From contig NZ_MRCB01000038.1 in NCBI RefSeq assembly GCF_001904635.1, positions 1 to 38,224 of the forward strand: a DNA stretch of 38,224 nt, read 5' to 3'. How positions within the stretch are numbered: the first letter of the stretch is position 1; each line of letters opens with the position of its first letter. Source of the stretch: Hydrococcus rivularis NIES-593 (GTDB taxonomy: Bacteria > Cyanobacteriota > Cyanobacteriia > Cyanobacteriales > Microcystaceae). This document shows, in pieces, positions 1 to 8,446 of this stretch. A program made the translations under genes and the position numbers. Below the pieces are notes generated by a model. That model ran no database searches. It was given only the letters and a program-made list of their open reading frames with translations, and was not told the DNA's origin.

Positions 1-108
1 GTTTCATATTCTTATATTAACATAGAAGATTATGTCTGACTATATATGACTATACTTTAATAGTTTGGATTATATACCGTCCTTTAGTATACTTCTCTGC
101 GTGAGATA

Positions 109-891
109 CTATTCCCCTAAATAAGCCTCCAGTACCTCTGGATTCGTTTGAATTTCTTCTGGCGTTCCGTCAGCGAGATTCGTTCCCTCTGCCAACACCC
201 AGACGTGGTTGCACAGGGACATAATTACATCCATATTGTGTTCGATAATCAAAAACGAGATCCCTTGTTTGTTCCAATTCATTATGTGCTCGCAAATCTG
301 ACCGATAAGCGTGGGATTCACCCCTGCTGCGGGTTCGTCCAATAAAATTAGTTTGGGACGGGTCATCAAAGCCCTTGCCATTTCCAGTAGCTTTCGCTGT
401 CCTCCCGATAATGCCCCCGCATAATCTTGCGCTTTAGCCGCCAGTCCGACGGATTCGAGAATTTCCATTGCCCGTTCTTTATTTTCTCTTTCTTCCTGTC
501 TGACTTGTCCTCGTTGAAACCAAAGCTGAATAAAATTCTCTCCAGTTTGTTTTTGAGTTGCCAATAGCATATTTTCTAGCACGGTCAACCGAGAGAGAGC
601 CCGTGCGACTTGGAAGGTGCGAACGCAGCCTTGTAAGGCAATTTGATAGGGTTGTAAATGATGGATGGGTTCGCCATCAAAAATCACTTCTCCCTTATCG
701 GGACGAATAAAATTCGACAGCAGGTTGAATAATGTCGTTTTTCCTGCCCCATTCGGTCCGATCAGTCCCGTAATCGTTCCCTTCTTAACGTAGATTTTAG
801 CCTCATTGACCGCTCTGAGCCCGCCAAAACTTTTGCTTAATCCAGTCGCTGAAAGTATGTTATTGGTAGTTGGTTGTTCTTCATTTGTCAT
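109..891 (-). CDS. livG: Branched-chain/neutral amino acid ABC transporter, ATP-binding subunit (LivG type)
   Basis: This 260-residue ATPase would drive uptake of branched-chain or neutral amino acids across the inner membrane. Seen: Walker A GPNGAGKTT at residues 45-53, signature LSGGQ followed by RKLLEMARAL near 160-172, Walker B LILLDEPAAG just after, and an H-loop in IIEHNMD. The long insertion between Walker A and the signature (RTFQVARALSRLTVLENML) is typical of LivG rather than LivF. It lies 45 bp downstream of a livM-like permease on the same strand, so the two probably form an operon. LivF, LivH and the binding protein are not in the window. In cyanobacteria the equivalent N-I system subunits are called Nat, with this one NatA-like. 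Family assignment is secure; substrate is inferred. Confidence 0.93.
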   Translation of the reverse strand: MTNEEQPTTNNILSATGLSKSFGGLRAVNEAKIYVKKGTITGLIGPNGAGKTTLFNLLSNFIRPDKGEVIFDGEPIHHLQPYQIALQGCVRTFQVARALSRLTVLENMLLATQKQTGENFIQLWFQRGQVRQEERENKERAMEILESVGLAAKAQDYAGALSGGQRKLLEMARALMTRPKLILLDEPAAGVNPTLIGQICEHIMNWNKQGISFLIIEHNMDVIMSLCNHVWVLAEGTNLADGTPEEIQTNPEVLEAYLGE

Positions 892-936
892 TTGTCAATT
901 TTTCTTGCTTGCCACTAACCACTAACTACTAACTCA

Positions 937-2091
937 TTACCGACCCAATGTAAGTTCTTCTTTTTTCCCTAGAATACCTTGTGGTCGCCAAATCATGAGC
1001 ATCATGAGAATTAAACCAATAATCATTATTCGCAAGCCTCCCAATTGAGCTTCATTAGTAATACCTATTTGAATGCCTATTTGGGGAAGCAGAAAGCGAG
1101 TCAGGGTATCGTATGCCCAGAAAATTACTGCTCCTAATAGGGTGCCTGCGTTACTGCCTGCCCCACCTAATACGACGATAATCCAGGCATTAAAAGTCAG
1201 TAGCGGTTCAAAATTGGTTGGATAAATGGTGGTCAGCTGCCAAGCAAAAAAGGCACCTGCTATACCAGCGATCGCGCCGCCTAACATAAATGCTTGTAGT
1301 TTATACCAAAAGACATTTTTGCCCAAGGCTCTGGGAATTTCTTCGTCTTCTCGGATAGCTTTGAGAATGCGTCCCCAAGGCGATCGCGCTAAAAATTCTA
1401 GGGCATGATAAACTAGCGCTAAAACCAGCAGCACCAGTAGCATCAATCCAGCTTTGTAGGTGTAGTTAGAGAGGGCAATGACACCATTAACATAAATAAC
1501 CAAGATTAAAGCCGTGGCAATAATGCCCCAAATAATGAGACTAACTCGTTTTGTCGGTCTTTTTTCTTTAATTAATTGACTTTCCTGCCACTGCCGCCTT
1601 AAACCTCGCCACAGTTGCCATCCGGCAAAGATAGCCAGCAGAGTTAAAATACCAATTAGGAGTAGCTCGCCGATGGGATTAAAGCGAACATTCAATGGCA
1701 GAGGATAGCGCTGTACCCCAAAAGACCCTCTAGTCAGCCATTCTTCATTGAGTGCCACCAGGCGCAGCAGTTCTGAGACCCCGATCGTGACGATAGCTAG
1801 ATAGTCTTCCCGCAATCGTAGCGTAGAAGTACCGATCGCCAGTCCGAGTAAAGCAGCGAGTCCCGCACCAGCGATCGCGGCAATAATTAAAGGGACACCT
1901 TGAAGAGTCAACAGCGCAGTGGTATATGCCCCAACGGTCATAAAAGCCACGTGACCGAAGTTAATCAGTCCCGTTAAACCCCATTGCAAATTGAGTCCGA
2001 GAGCAAATAGGCTATACAGTCCGGCAGAAGTTACGAGAAAAACGATATAACCACTAGAAGCAGTTAATTGAGATAGGATGTCTCCATTCAT
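937..2091 (-). CDS. livM: Branched-chain/neutral amino acid ABC transporter permease (LivM type)
   Basis: A 384-residue polytopic membrane protein and the permease partner of the ATPase just downstream. Seen: the family segment LNLQWGLTGLINFGHVAFM near residues 32-50, about ten hydrophobic segments, and the EDEEIPRALGKN cytoplasmic loop near 245-256. That loop is the EAA-like motif of LivM that contacts the ATPase, and it is followed by FMLGGAIAGIAGAFFAW. A hydrophilic, arginine-rich stretch near 165-185 lies between two membrane segments. It is transcribed before livG with a 45 bp gap, so co-transcription is likely. It belongs to the LivM/NatC side of the family by its length and EAA loop. 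Confidence 0.92.
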   Translation of the reverse strand: MNGDILSQLTASSGYIVFLVTSAGLYSLFALGLNLQWGLTGLINFGHVAFMTVGAYTTALLTLQGVPLIIAAIAGAGLAALLGLAIGTSTLRLREDYLAIVTIGVSELLRLVALNEEWLTRGSFGVQRYPLPLNVRFNPIGELLLIGILTLLAIFAGWQLWRGLRRQWQESQLIKEKRPTKRVSLIIWGIIATALILVIYVNGVIALSNYTYKAGLMLLVLLVLALVYHALEFLARSPWGRILKAIREDEEIPRALGKNVFWYKLQAFMLGGAIAGIAGAFFAWQLTTIYPTNFEPLLTFNAWIIVVLGGAGSNAGTLLGAVIFWAYDTLTRFLLPQIGIQIGITNEAQLGGLRIMIIGLILMMLMIWRPQGILGKKEELTLGR

Positions 2092-2238
2092 TGGGAGCTT
2101 GAGAGAAACATTTAGGGTCTCGTGTGGGAGACGCGATCGGATCTTACCGCAGTCGAGTGAATCGTGCGTATCACAATTAACATAATAGTAATCGAATCTG
2201 GTAGCTGCCGAGCGCGATCGCCCGAAACCAAATTCTTC

Positions 2239-2394
2239 TTACAAATGACTCTTGCGATAGGCTTTTGGGGTCATTCCCGTCAGATCGCGAAACCACTTAG
2301 CGAGATGGCTATGACTATTAAAACCGCATTGAAAAGTAATATCGGCGTACTTGCCCTTCTTTGCGAAGCGAATTGCGAATGGGGGTGAATCTTC
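2239..2394 (-). pseudogene. AraC-family regulator, 3' remnant
   Basis: Reading the minus strand gives a frame ending at a TAA whose complement is 2239-2241. It contains YADITFQCGFNSHSHLAKWF followed by RDLTGMTPKAYRKSHL. This matches the second helix-turn-helix and C-terminus of AraC/XylS regulators (pattern CGF-S-SHF-R-FR-xxG-TP-YR). Only about 40-50 residues read as AraC-like. Further upstream the frame loses similarity and runs into the start of the MATE gene on the opposite strand, so the N-terminus is gone. It may once have controlled the neighbouring exporter; that is inference. Confidence 0.72.
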
Positions 2395-3747
2395 ATGCGA
2401 TCGCACATCCGAACCGAAATCCAGGCTTTCTTAAGCCTCGCAATTCCCTTAGCCAGCGCCCAAGTTGCGCAATCTGCTACGGGTTTCGCAGACACGGTCA
2501 TGATGGGGAGATTGGGGCAAGAAACCCTAGCGGCGGGCGGAATAGCCTCCCTAACCTATATTACGCTGTTGAATATCGCAAGTGGGATAGTCATGGGAGT
2601 CAGTCCTCTCGTAGCTGAGGCTTACGGTGCGGGTCGCAAAATGCGAATCGAGCAGGTTGCGCGACAGGGATTATGGCTCTCGCTAATACTTGCAATTCCC
2701 ATGATGCTACTCATCGGGCATTGCGATTCCTTGATGAGTCGGCTTGGGCAAGCGGCGACGACCGTTACCCTGGCAAATACCTACTTGGATATTATGCTGT
2801 GGGGATTTTTCCCTGCCTTGGGTTTTGCCATGCTCAGAGGCTTTGTTGCCGGACTCTCCTATGCCCGTCCGGTAATGATAATCGTCATTGCGGGAACGAT
2901 CTTTAATATCGTCGGAAATTATGTCTTGGGATTTGGCAAGTTCGGATTTCCTCGCATGGAGATAGGAGGTTTGGCGCTGGCAAGTATCCTCAGTCTCTGG
3001 GGAATGTTTCTGGCGTTGGTCGCCTACATTCTCAGACACAAACGATTGAGGATTTACCGACTCTTTCAGAAATGGCATCGCCTGAAACCCGGCCTTCTTT
3101 GGGAATTGCTCTGGATTGGCATACCGATGGGCATATTTGCTGCCTTGGAAACGGGGCTATTTACGACTGTTACCTATCTGATGGGCATTCTAGGAACCGA
3201 CGTACTGGCAGCGCACCAAATCGTGTTACAAACCATCATTGTCATCTTCATGGTGCCTCTGGGAATGTCGTTTGCTGCCACCGCCCGCGTCGGTCAATGG
3301 TTCGGACGGCAAGACCTCAAGGGAGCGCGACGGGCGGGATATGTCGGGATCGGTATTGGGGTAGGGTTTATGATAATAATGTCGATCGCGCTGCTAGCTT
3401 TTCCCCGGCAAGCGATCGGGCTATATTTGGATCTTAGCAACCCAGAGAATGCCAACGTAATCCAACTGGCAATGCCCATGCTTGTCGTTGCGGCTTTGGC
3501 TCAACTGGTAGATAGCGTGCAAAAGATAGCGATAGGGGCACTGTATGGACTCCAAGATACTCGCGTGCCGACGCTGTTGAGCTTCCTTACCTTCTGGGGA
3601 GTTGGGTTGAGCGGCGGCTATGTGTTAGGATTTCACTTCGGTTTGGGCGGGGTTGGACTGTGGATAGGACAGTCCGTCGGCGTGACAGTCGCAGCAGGGG
3701 TTTTTGTCTGGCGATTCTGCCAACTTACCTCAAGTACGGATAATTAG
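2395..3747 (+). CDS. MATE family multidrug/toxin efflux transporter
   Basis: A 450-residue integral membrane protein with about twelve hydrophobic segments in two related halves, the arrangement of MATE (NorM-type) exporters that expel cationic drugs or metabolites with Na+ or H+. Seen: an N-terminal [20 protein letters not shown] segment followed by [17 protein letters not shown], the usual first-helix signature. The second half begins [20 protein letters not shown]. It starts at an ATG embedded in ATGCGATCGC, so the start overlaps a HIP1 site and there is no strong Shine-Dalgarno. Its TAG stop interleaves with the TAA of convergent trpD. Substrate cannot be predicted. Confidence in the family is high. 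Confidence 0.93.
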   Translation: MRSHIRTEIQAFLSLAIPLASAQVAQSATGFADTVMMGRLGQETLAAGGIASLTYITLLNIASGIVMGVSPLVAEAYGAGRKMRIEQVARQGLWLSLILAIPMMLLIGHCDSLMSRLGQAATTVTLANTYLDIMLWGFFPALGFAMLRGFVAGLSYARPVMIIVIAGTIFNIVGNYVLGFGKFGFPRMEIGGLALASILSLWGMFLALVAYILRHKRLRIYRLFQKWHRLKPGLLWELLWIGIPMGIFAALETGLFTTVTYLMGILGTDVLAAHQIVLQTIIVIFMVPLGMSFAATARVGQWFGRQDLKGARRAGYVGIGIGVGFMIIMSIALLAFPRQAIGLYLDLSNPENANVIQLAMPMLVVAALAQLVDSVQKIAIGALYGLQDTRVPTLLSFLTFWGVGLSGGYVLGFHFGLGGVGLWIGQSVGVTVAAGVFVWRFCQLTSSTDN

Positions 3748-4787
3748 CGCAGAAACCGAACTAACTCTTCTAACTTCGACCAAGCGGCACCGCTTTTAAG
3801 AATTTCCTTTGCCTTTTCTACGCCTTGACGACGATCTTCAAAGAAAACGACTTCGCCAACTTGAAGCGCAAGCGAGGCATTCAATGCCACTGCATCTCGC
3901 TGTGCTTGCGTGCCGCTCCCTTGGAGGACGTTCCGCAGAATCTCTGCATTTTCTTGCACATTTCCCCCTCTTAAAGCCTCAATCGGTGCGGGGGTTAATC
4001 CCAAAACTTCGGGTTGCAATTGGCTCAATTCCACTCTGCGATCGCTCAATAACGCTAAATCCGTTACATCGCCCAATCCTGCTTCGTCTAGCTTTTCCCT
4101 GCCGTGGAGAATAATGGCTTTGGGCGTTCCCAATTGTTTTAGGGCGTGAGCCATCGGCTCTAAAAATTGCGCGTCGTAGACTCCAATCACTTGTCCGGTG
4201 GGGCGTAGGGGATTGACTAACGGTCCGAGGAGATTGAACGCCGTTCGCACTTTCAGCGTCCGTCGCAAGGGAGCAACGCTTTTCATCGCCGGATGCCAGC
4301 CGGGAGCATATAAAAAGGTAATTCCCACTTCCGAGAGAGCGGCTTCTACTTTCTCTGATGGTGCGGATAAATTGACTCCCAAATATTCTAAAACGTCAGC
4401 CGAGCCTACTTTACTCGATGCGGAGCGATTTCCGTGCTTGGCGACTTTTACCCCAGCCGCAGCCGCAACGAAAGCAACGGCAGTAGAAATATTAAAAGTC
4501 GATGCCCCATCTCCTCCCGTGCCACAGGTATCGATGACGGGTTGGGCATGTTGAATCGGAGCTTGCTGCAACGATTGCGCCTGCAAGACTTGCGCCATGC
4601 CCGTCAATTCGTCGGCAGAAACGCCCTTAGCTTGGATAGCGGCTAAAATGGCTCCCGATAGCACGGGCGGAATTTCTTCCTTGAGCCAACCTTGCATTAA
4701 TTGCGCGGCTTGAGTTTGGGAGAGGGATTGTCTGTCGAGTAGTTGTTGCAGTAAGTTAGACCAGTCAGTAGTGGTAGTTTGTGTCAT
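3744..4787 (-). CDS. trpD: Anthranilate phosphoribosyltransferase
   Basis: Transfers the phosphoribosyl group of PRPP to anthranilate in the second step of tryptophan synthesis; cytosolic. Seen: [14 protein letters not shown] at about residues 89-102, the PRPP/diphosphate-binding loop, and [20 protein letters not shown], the KHGN and GSAD motifs. The frame can be extended 31 codons upstream (to 4880), but that extension is not TrpD-like. The ATG at 4785-4787 (MTQTTTTDW) gives 347 residues, the family norm. It stands alone with no other trp genes nearby, as is common in cyanobacteria. The stop overlaps that of the MATE gene. Confidence 0.95.
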   Translation of the reverse strand: MTQTTTTDWSNLLQQLLDRQSLSQTQAAQLMQGWLKEEIPPVLSGAILAAIQAKGVSADELTGMAQVLQAQSLQQAPIQHAQPVIDTCGTGGDGASTFNISTAVAFVAAAAGVKVAKHGNRSASSKVGSADVLEYLGVNLSAPSEKVEAALSEVGITFLYAPGWHPAMKSVAPLRRTLKVRTAFNLLGPLVNPLRPTGQVIGVYDAQFLEPMAHALKQLGTPKAIILHGREKLDEAGLGDVTDLALLSDRRVELSQLQPEVLGLTPAPIEALRGGNVQENAEILRNVLQGSGTQAQRDAVALNASLALQVGEVVFFEDRRQGVEKAKEILKSGAAWSKLEELVRFLR

Positions 4788-4957
4788 GGGGATTCTCAAG
4801 TGCGATCGCATAATTATTGTAAGGTCATCGCAGCCATGCTTGAGTTCGATTGCAAGCCAAGCGCGATCGAACGCTAGCAAAATCTGAGAAATGTTTAAAA
4901 AACCCTATAAAATAAGTAACGAAGCGTATCAAAAATAAAAAAAGGGATATAAGGTTT

Positions 4958-5080
4958 ATGACTCCGTCGTTAGCTAATTTTCTCTGGAGCCTCGTCTGGG
5001 GGGCTGTCATTGTCGTCATCCCAATCGCAGTTGGACTGATCTTTATCAGTCAGAAGGATAAGATCGACCGTAAAGTCTAG
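4958..5080 (+). CDS. psbX: Photosystem II reaction centre protein PsbX
   Basis: A 40-residue single-span thylakoid protein of photosystem II, located near cytochrome b559 and involved in Q_B-site function. The protein begins [16 protein letters not shown] and ends [15 protein letters not shown]. The N-terminus, the one hydrophobic helix and the FISQKDKI ending are diagnostic of cyanobacterial PsbX. The start is an ATG with an AAGG ribosome-binding site five bases or so upstream. An A/T-rich TATAAAAT-like box near 4907-4912 is a possible -10 element. An imperfect hairpin follows the gene. Small size makes it easy to miss in automated calls. Confidence 0.95.
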   Translation: MTPSLANFLWSLVWGAVIVVIPIAVGLIFISQKDKIDRKV

Positions 5081-5103
5081 AAAGACTTCCCACTCTATTT
5101 TTT

Positions 5104-5189
5104 AAGAGACAAGGAAGATAAAGAAGATAAGCCAGACCAGGAAAAATTTTTTCCTGTCTTTGTCGAATCTAGTATCTTCTTTGTCTCTT
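5104..5189. terminator. Nested inverted repeats after psbX, candidate terminator
   Basis: Arms 5104-5120 and 5173-5189 pair at 16 of 17 positions. Inside them is a second near-palindrome, CAGGAAAAA / TTTTTTCCTG at 5138-5156, extended by AGAC/GTCT. The position directly after the psbX stop suggests transcript 3'-end formation or stabilisation. The outer right arm ends about 28 bases before the next start codon, so it could also affect expression of the downstream small gene. Confidence 0.55.
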
Positions 5190-5216
5190 CTTAATCGCTC
5201 GGAAAATTTTTGCAAA

Positions 5217-5405
5217 ATGCAAACAACGACAGAATATTTTTGTGCTTTCTGTGGCGAACCTAATTCGACTTTTGTGGATTTAAGTGCCGGAATGCAGCAA
5301 TCTTATGTAGAAGATTGTCAGGTTTGCTGTCGTCCTAATGTTCTTTACATACAAGTGGATGAGGAGACATTGGAGGTTGAAATTTATACGGATTACGAGG
5401 AGTAA
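5217..5405 (+). CDS. CPXCG-motif cysteine-rich protein
   Basis: A 62-residue protein (MQTTTEYFCAFCGEP...). Seen: CAFCG near residues 9-13 and EDCQVCCRP near 32-40, giving two CxxC-type pairs able to hold one zinc, then an acidic tail ending YTDYEE. This is the Cys-rich CPXCG family, whose function is not established. An upstream in-frame TTG at 5160 would add 19 residues of no resemblance to the family, so the ATG at 5217 is preferred. It is co-directional with psbX, 136 bp downstream of it. Confidence 0.82.
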   Translation: MQTTTEYFCAFCGEPNSTFVDLSAGMQQSYVEDCQVCCRPNVLYIQVDEETLEVEIYTDYEE

Positions 5406-5442
5406 AATCTCGCGCAAAGGCGCAAAGAGAGATAGCAAAGCG

Positions 5443-6327
5443 TTACTTGTATTTGCAAAGTATTGTCGAACCCAATCCTATAGCAGTTAAGCTGAATAAA
5501 GCGAATACAGAGCTGGATTCTGGGACGGTAATCGACGATTGTGCCTCGTTGATACTGTAGTTTCTACTTGCTAATACGATGGGGTTTTTATCTTGGAAAA
5601 AGCTACCTGGTAATTCCTGAAAAGGAAGTAAAGTTTCGAGATTGTCAAGAAAATTATAGAGTTCAAAATTAACTAAGTTATCCAAATTATCGTCAGCTCT
5701 ACGAACTACGATATCGTCTAGCTGCGTACTAAATTTAATATCGATTAAGAAGAAGTCAATAACAGTTTGATCGTTAACTTGTCTGACTTGGTTATCACTT
5801 CCGAAGATATTCGCCTCTTGAGTAACGGATTGCTTGATATCGGGAAGCCAAGCTGCAATGCGATCGCTTAAAATTTGGCTAATATCAAAACTCGGTAAGG
5901 TATAGGTGGTATTCTCCCCCATAGTTACTCTCAATTCGGGATCTAAAAAGAAAACATCGAAGATATTTTGATCGCTAATTTGAGTCACTCGATTATTGTT
6001 GCCAGAAAGACGAGCTATTTGACTAATAGATTGGTCGATTTCTAAAATATTTTCGCTGAACTCATTGATAAATTCGAGTATTTCAGAGTTAATAAAATTT
6101 TTAATCGGACTTTCGTCTAAGAAACTTCCCGTATCTAAATGAAGATCGAAAAAGAATAGATCGAGACTCGTTTGTTGGCTGAGTTGAGTCACTCTGTTAT
6201 TTTCGCCAACCACCAAAGCTTTTTGCGTGCTAGTTTGAATCGTTGCCGAGTTAGCTGGAGTCATGAAACAGGTTAATCCAACTACTGTGGCACCTATAAA
6301 ACCGATTTGACTGACTTGCTTTGGCAT
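5443..6327 (-). CDS. PEP-CTERM sorted secreted protein with curlin-like repeats
   Basis: About 294 residues. Seen: an N-terminal signal peptide (hydrophobic core IGFIGATVVGLTC, cleavage likely after PANSA). The C-terminal sorting signal has VPESSS, a hydrophobic segment FALFSLTAIGLGS and a short basic end CKYK. Between them are three degenerate repeats: GENNRVTQLSQQTSLDLFFF, GNNNRVTQISDQNIFDVFFL and GSDNQVRQVNDQTVIDFFLI, spaced about 70 residues. The G-x-x-N-x-V-x-Q core resembles curlin repeats, but the following D-x-F-F-x-D part does not. PEP-CTERM proteins are processed by exosortase and usually reach the surface or extracellular matrix. ATG at 6325-6327 is preferred to a TTG two codons upstream. 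Function unknown. Confidence 0.8.
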   Translation of the reverse strand: MPKQVSQIGFIGATVVGLTCFMTPANSATIQTSTQKALVVGENNRVTQLSQQTSLDLFFFDLHLDTGSFLDESPIKNFINSEILEFINEFSENILEIDQSISQIARLSGNNNRVTQISDQNIFDVFFLDPELRVTMGENTTYTLPSFDISQILSDRIAAWLPDIKQSVTQEANIFGSDNQVRQVNDQTVIDFFLIDIKFSTQLDDIVVRRADDNLDNLVNFELYNFLDNLETLLPFQELPGSFFQDKNPIVLASRNYSINEAQSSITVPESSSVFALFSLTAIGLGSTILCKYK

Positions 6328-6390
6328 TTCCAACCCAATCCAGTTGATGATGAATTCTTTAATTGAAGCGTAAAAGTCTAGCTATAGTAT

Positions 6391-6435
6391 GTCAGTCCCA
6401 AATCAAGTGGAAAATAGTAGAACTAAGTAGAAATT
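6391..6435 (-). promoter_or_regulatory. Upstream element shared with the acidic repeat gene
   Basis: On the plus strand the block contains GTCAGTCCCAAAT (6391-6403) and, at 6407-6435, a 29-bp run containing GGAAAATAGTAGAA and TAGAAATT. A copy with 26 of 29 matches, plus GTCAGTCCCAGAT, lies at 11088-11175. Both copies sit upstream of a minus-strand gene for a secreted protein. In gene orientation the motif is a set of TTCTACT-like direct repeats. A regulator-binding role is inference. Confidence 0.45.
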
Positions 6436-6608
6436 AAAAAAAATAAATTAATATAATATAATTCTCTTTAATTCTAGCCCCGTAGAAAAAAAAGGTTGCA
6501 TTGTGGTTCGGTTTTAGCTAGCCTACTAGGCAAACTAGATTATGCCAACCAAAGAAAATAATAAGGATTGACGTGGAAATTGCTCCTTATCTGGAAGTTT
6601 AAACCAGT

Positions 6609-7742
6609 ATGAAGAAACAGCAAATGTCCCTTCGTCAGCAAATTACTCCCCAAGATTGGGAAAAAACTCCAGCCAGCGTCAAAATGTTGGTTAAGGAAAT
6701 AGTCGGGAATTTAAAGCTATTAGACTTCCAACTCGATGAACTGTCAACCCAAGAGCGATCGCATCAAACCAAATTTCACCAAAAGAGAAAGCTAGTAGTT
6801 GTTATTCCCTCGTTTAACGACTGGGAACCTTTGGAGAAACTTTTGTTACTCATAGATGAAATTATTCTAGCTCAGGCGATCGAAATAGAAATTTTAATCG
6901 TTGACGACTACTCAACCCAGCCAATTCCAGAATCGCTAACTTGCCAACAGTATCGTCAGATACGAGAGGTTAACGTCCTTCGGCTTCGTCGTAACCTCGG
7001 TCATCAGAGAGCTATAGCCATAGGCTTATCTTATCTCTATAACAATATCAATTGCGATTTGGTGGTGGTGATGGATGGAGATGGTGAAGATAGCCCTTTG
7101 GCAATAAACCACTTGTTGAGTGTATCCGACGATACAGGAAATAATAAAATTATTTTTGCCAGACGAAGTAAGCGTTCTGAAGGTAACACATTTAAGTTCT
7201 TCTATTGGATTTATAAAAATGTTTATCGATTGTTAATAGGCAGAGAAATTAATGTTGGCAACTTTAGCTTATTACCAGCTTCTTTATTAAAAAATGTAGT
7301 AGCAATTTCAGAAATTTGGAATCATTACTCATCAGGGATTTATCGCTCTCGACTACCTTATATTGAAGTAGATATTCCCCGCGCAAGGCGACTAGCCGGA
7401 AAACCTAAGATGAACTTAGTGTCATTAGTGACACATGGCTTAAGTTCTATTGCTGTGTATGGAGATGTAGTGGGGACAAGAATATTACTATCTATTATTG
7501 TTTTGTTAATTCTGTTTTTAATAGTATTATGTTTGGTTTTTCTAGTTAAATTATTGACAGAGTGGGCAATTCCTGGCTGGGCGACTTATGTATCAGGATT
7601 GCTGGTTATTTCTTTCTTGCAACTGGTTATATTGGGTACCGTATTCAGCATGATAATTTTATCAACGCGCAATAATTTAGGCTTTATCCCCATGCGCGAC
7701 TATAAATATTACGTTGAGGAGTTCTTTCAATTAAAATCATGA
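6609..7742 (+). CDS. Family 2 glycosyltransferase, dolichol-phosphate-sugar synthase-like
   Basis: A 377-residue enzyme that probably moves a sugar from a nucleotide-sugar to polyprenyl phosphate at the inner membrane. Seen: KLVVVIPSFNDWEPLEKLLL near residues 61-80 (GT-A fold start), LIVDDYSTQP near 96-105, RNLGHQRAIAIGL near 128-140 and VVVMDGDGEDSP near 150-161, which carries the metal-binding DxD-type motif. Two C-terminal membrane spans follow (LLSIIVLLILFLIVLCLVFL and the LLVISFLQLVILG region). An N-terminal extension of about 55 residues precedes the catalytic fold. The gene overlaps the next methyltransferase by ATGA, so they are translationally coupled. Confidence 0.85.
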   Translation: MKKQQMSLRQQITPQDWEKTPASVKMLVKEIVGNLKLLDFQLDELSTQERSHQTKFHQKRKLVVVIPSFNDWEPLEKLLLLIDEIILAQAIEIEILIVDDYSTQPIPESLTCQQYRQIREVNVLRLRRNLGHQRAIAIGLSYLYNNINCDLVVVMDGDGEDSPLAINHLLSVSDDTGNNKIIFARRSKRSEGNTFKFFYWIYKNVYRLLIGREINVGNFSLLPASLLKNVVAISEIWNHYSSGIYRSRLPYIEVDIPRARRLAGKPKMNLVSLVTHGLSSIAVYGDVVGTRILLSIIVLLILFLIVLCLVFLVKLLTEWAIPGWATYVSGLLVISFLQLVILGTVFSMIILSTRNNLGFIPMRDYKYYVEEFFQLKS

Positions 7743-8446
7743 GTCAGTTTATCTATGTCGGAACCGAGTTAGAACTTTTTGCTCAAGCCAAGAATTGGAA
7801 GGACTATTTAAGGGTTTTATTAAGACGATATATAAAAGGTAACGTTTTAGAAGTTGGTGCGGGAATCGGAAGCAACACTCGTTTGCTTTGTCGGTCTCAG
7901 TATCAAAAATGGATCTGTTTAGAACCGGATACTCAACTATTTCAGGGTTTAGAAAGTTCTATTAAAGCAAATGGCATCATTGACTGTTTTGCTAGTAACG
8001 GAACGATTGATAGTTTGCAAGAGGAGCAATTATTTGATACTATTTTATACCTAGATGTTTTAGAGCATATCAAACGCGATCGCGAAGAAGTCATTAAAGC
8101 TTCTCGACATCTAAAACCCGATGGAAATTTAATTATTGTAGCACCGGCTCATCAATGGTTATTTACTCCATTTGATGCTGCAATAGGACATTACCGTCGC
8201 TATAATAAACAAACTCTCAAGGCAGTCTTACCAGACGATATAGAAATTATTAAACTTAACTATTTAGATTGTGTTGGCTTGCTAGCGAGTTTGGGAAATA
8301 AATTGGTACTCAAACAAAGCCAGCCAACTTTGAAACAAATAAAAGTTTGGGATCGATTTATGGTTCCCATATCTAGAAAGCTAGATCCCATTATAGGCTA
8401 CAGTTTTGGCAAATCGGTTCTTCTAGTCGGCAGGAAAAAGTTTTGA
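7739..8446 (+). CDS. Class I SAM-dependent methyltransferase
   Basis: A 235-residue protein. Seen: NVLEVGAGIGSNTRLL near residues 35-50 (SAM-binding motif I), CLEPDTQLF (motif II acidic residue), DTILYLDVLEHI near 99-110 (motif IV/post-II, with the DVLEHI form common in small-molecule methyltransferases) and LIIVAPAHQWLFTPFDAAIGHYRRY. Enzymes with this last motif are frequently found beside GT2 glycosyltransferases in polyprenyl-sugar or surface polysaccharide clusters. It overlaps both neighbours by 4 bp or less, which makes it the middle gene of a tight three-gene operon. The methylated substrate is not predictable, though a sugar or polyprenyl-linked glycan is likely. Confidence 0.85.
   Translation: MSQFIYVGTELELFAQAKNWKDYLRVLLRRYIKGNVLEVGAGIGSNTRLLCRSQYQKWICLEPDTQLFQGLESSIKANGIIDCFASNGTIDSLQEEQLFDTILYLDVLEHIKRDREEVIKASRHLKPDGNLIIVAPAHQWLFTPFDAAIGHYRRYNKQTLKAVLPDDIEIIKLNYLDCVGLLASLGNKLVLKQSQPTLKQIKVWDRFMVPISRKLDPIIGYSFGKSVLLVGRKKF

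Noticed and set aside
1-108. AT-rich leftmost 108 bp as an origin or att site
   Set aside because: Only short AT-rich direct repeats (TGACTATA) are visible; nothing supports a specific function.
4825-5019. Minus-strand 64-codon frame across psbX
   Set aside because: It is antisense to psbX, which has an unmistakable protein sequence.
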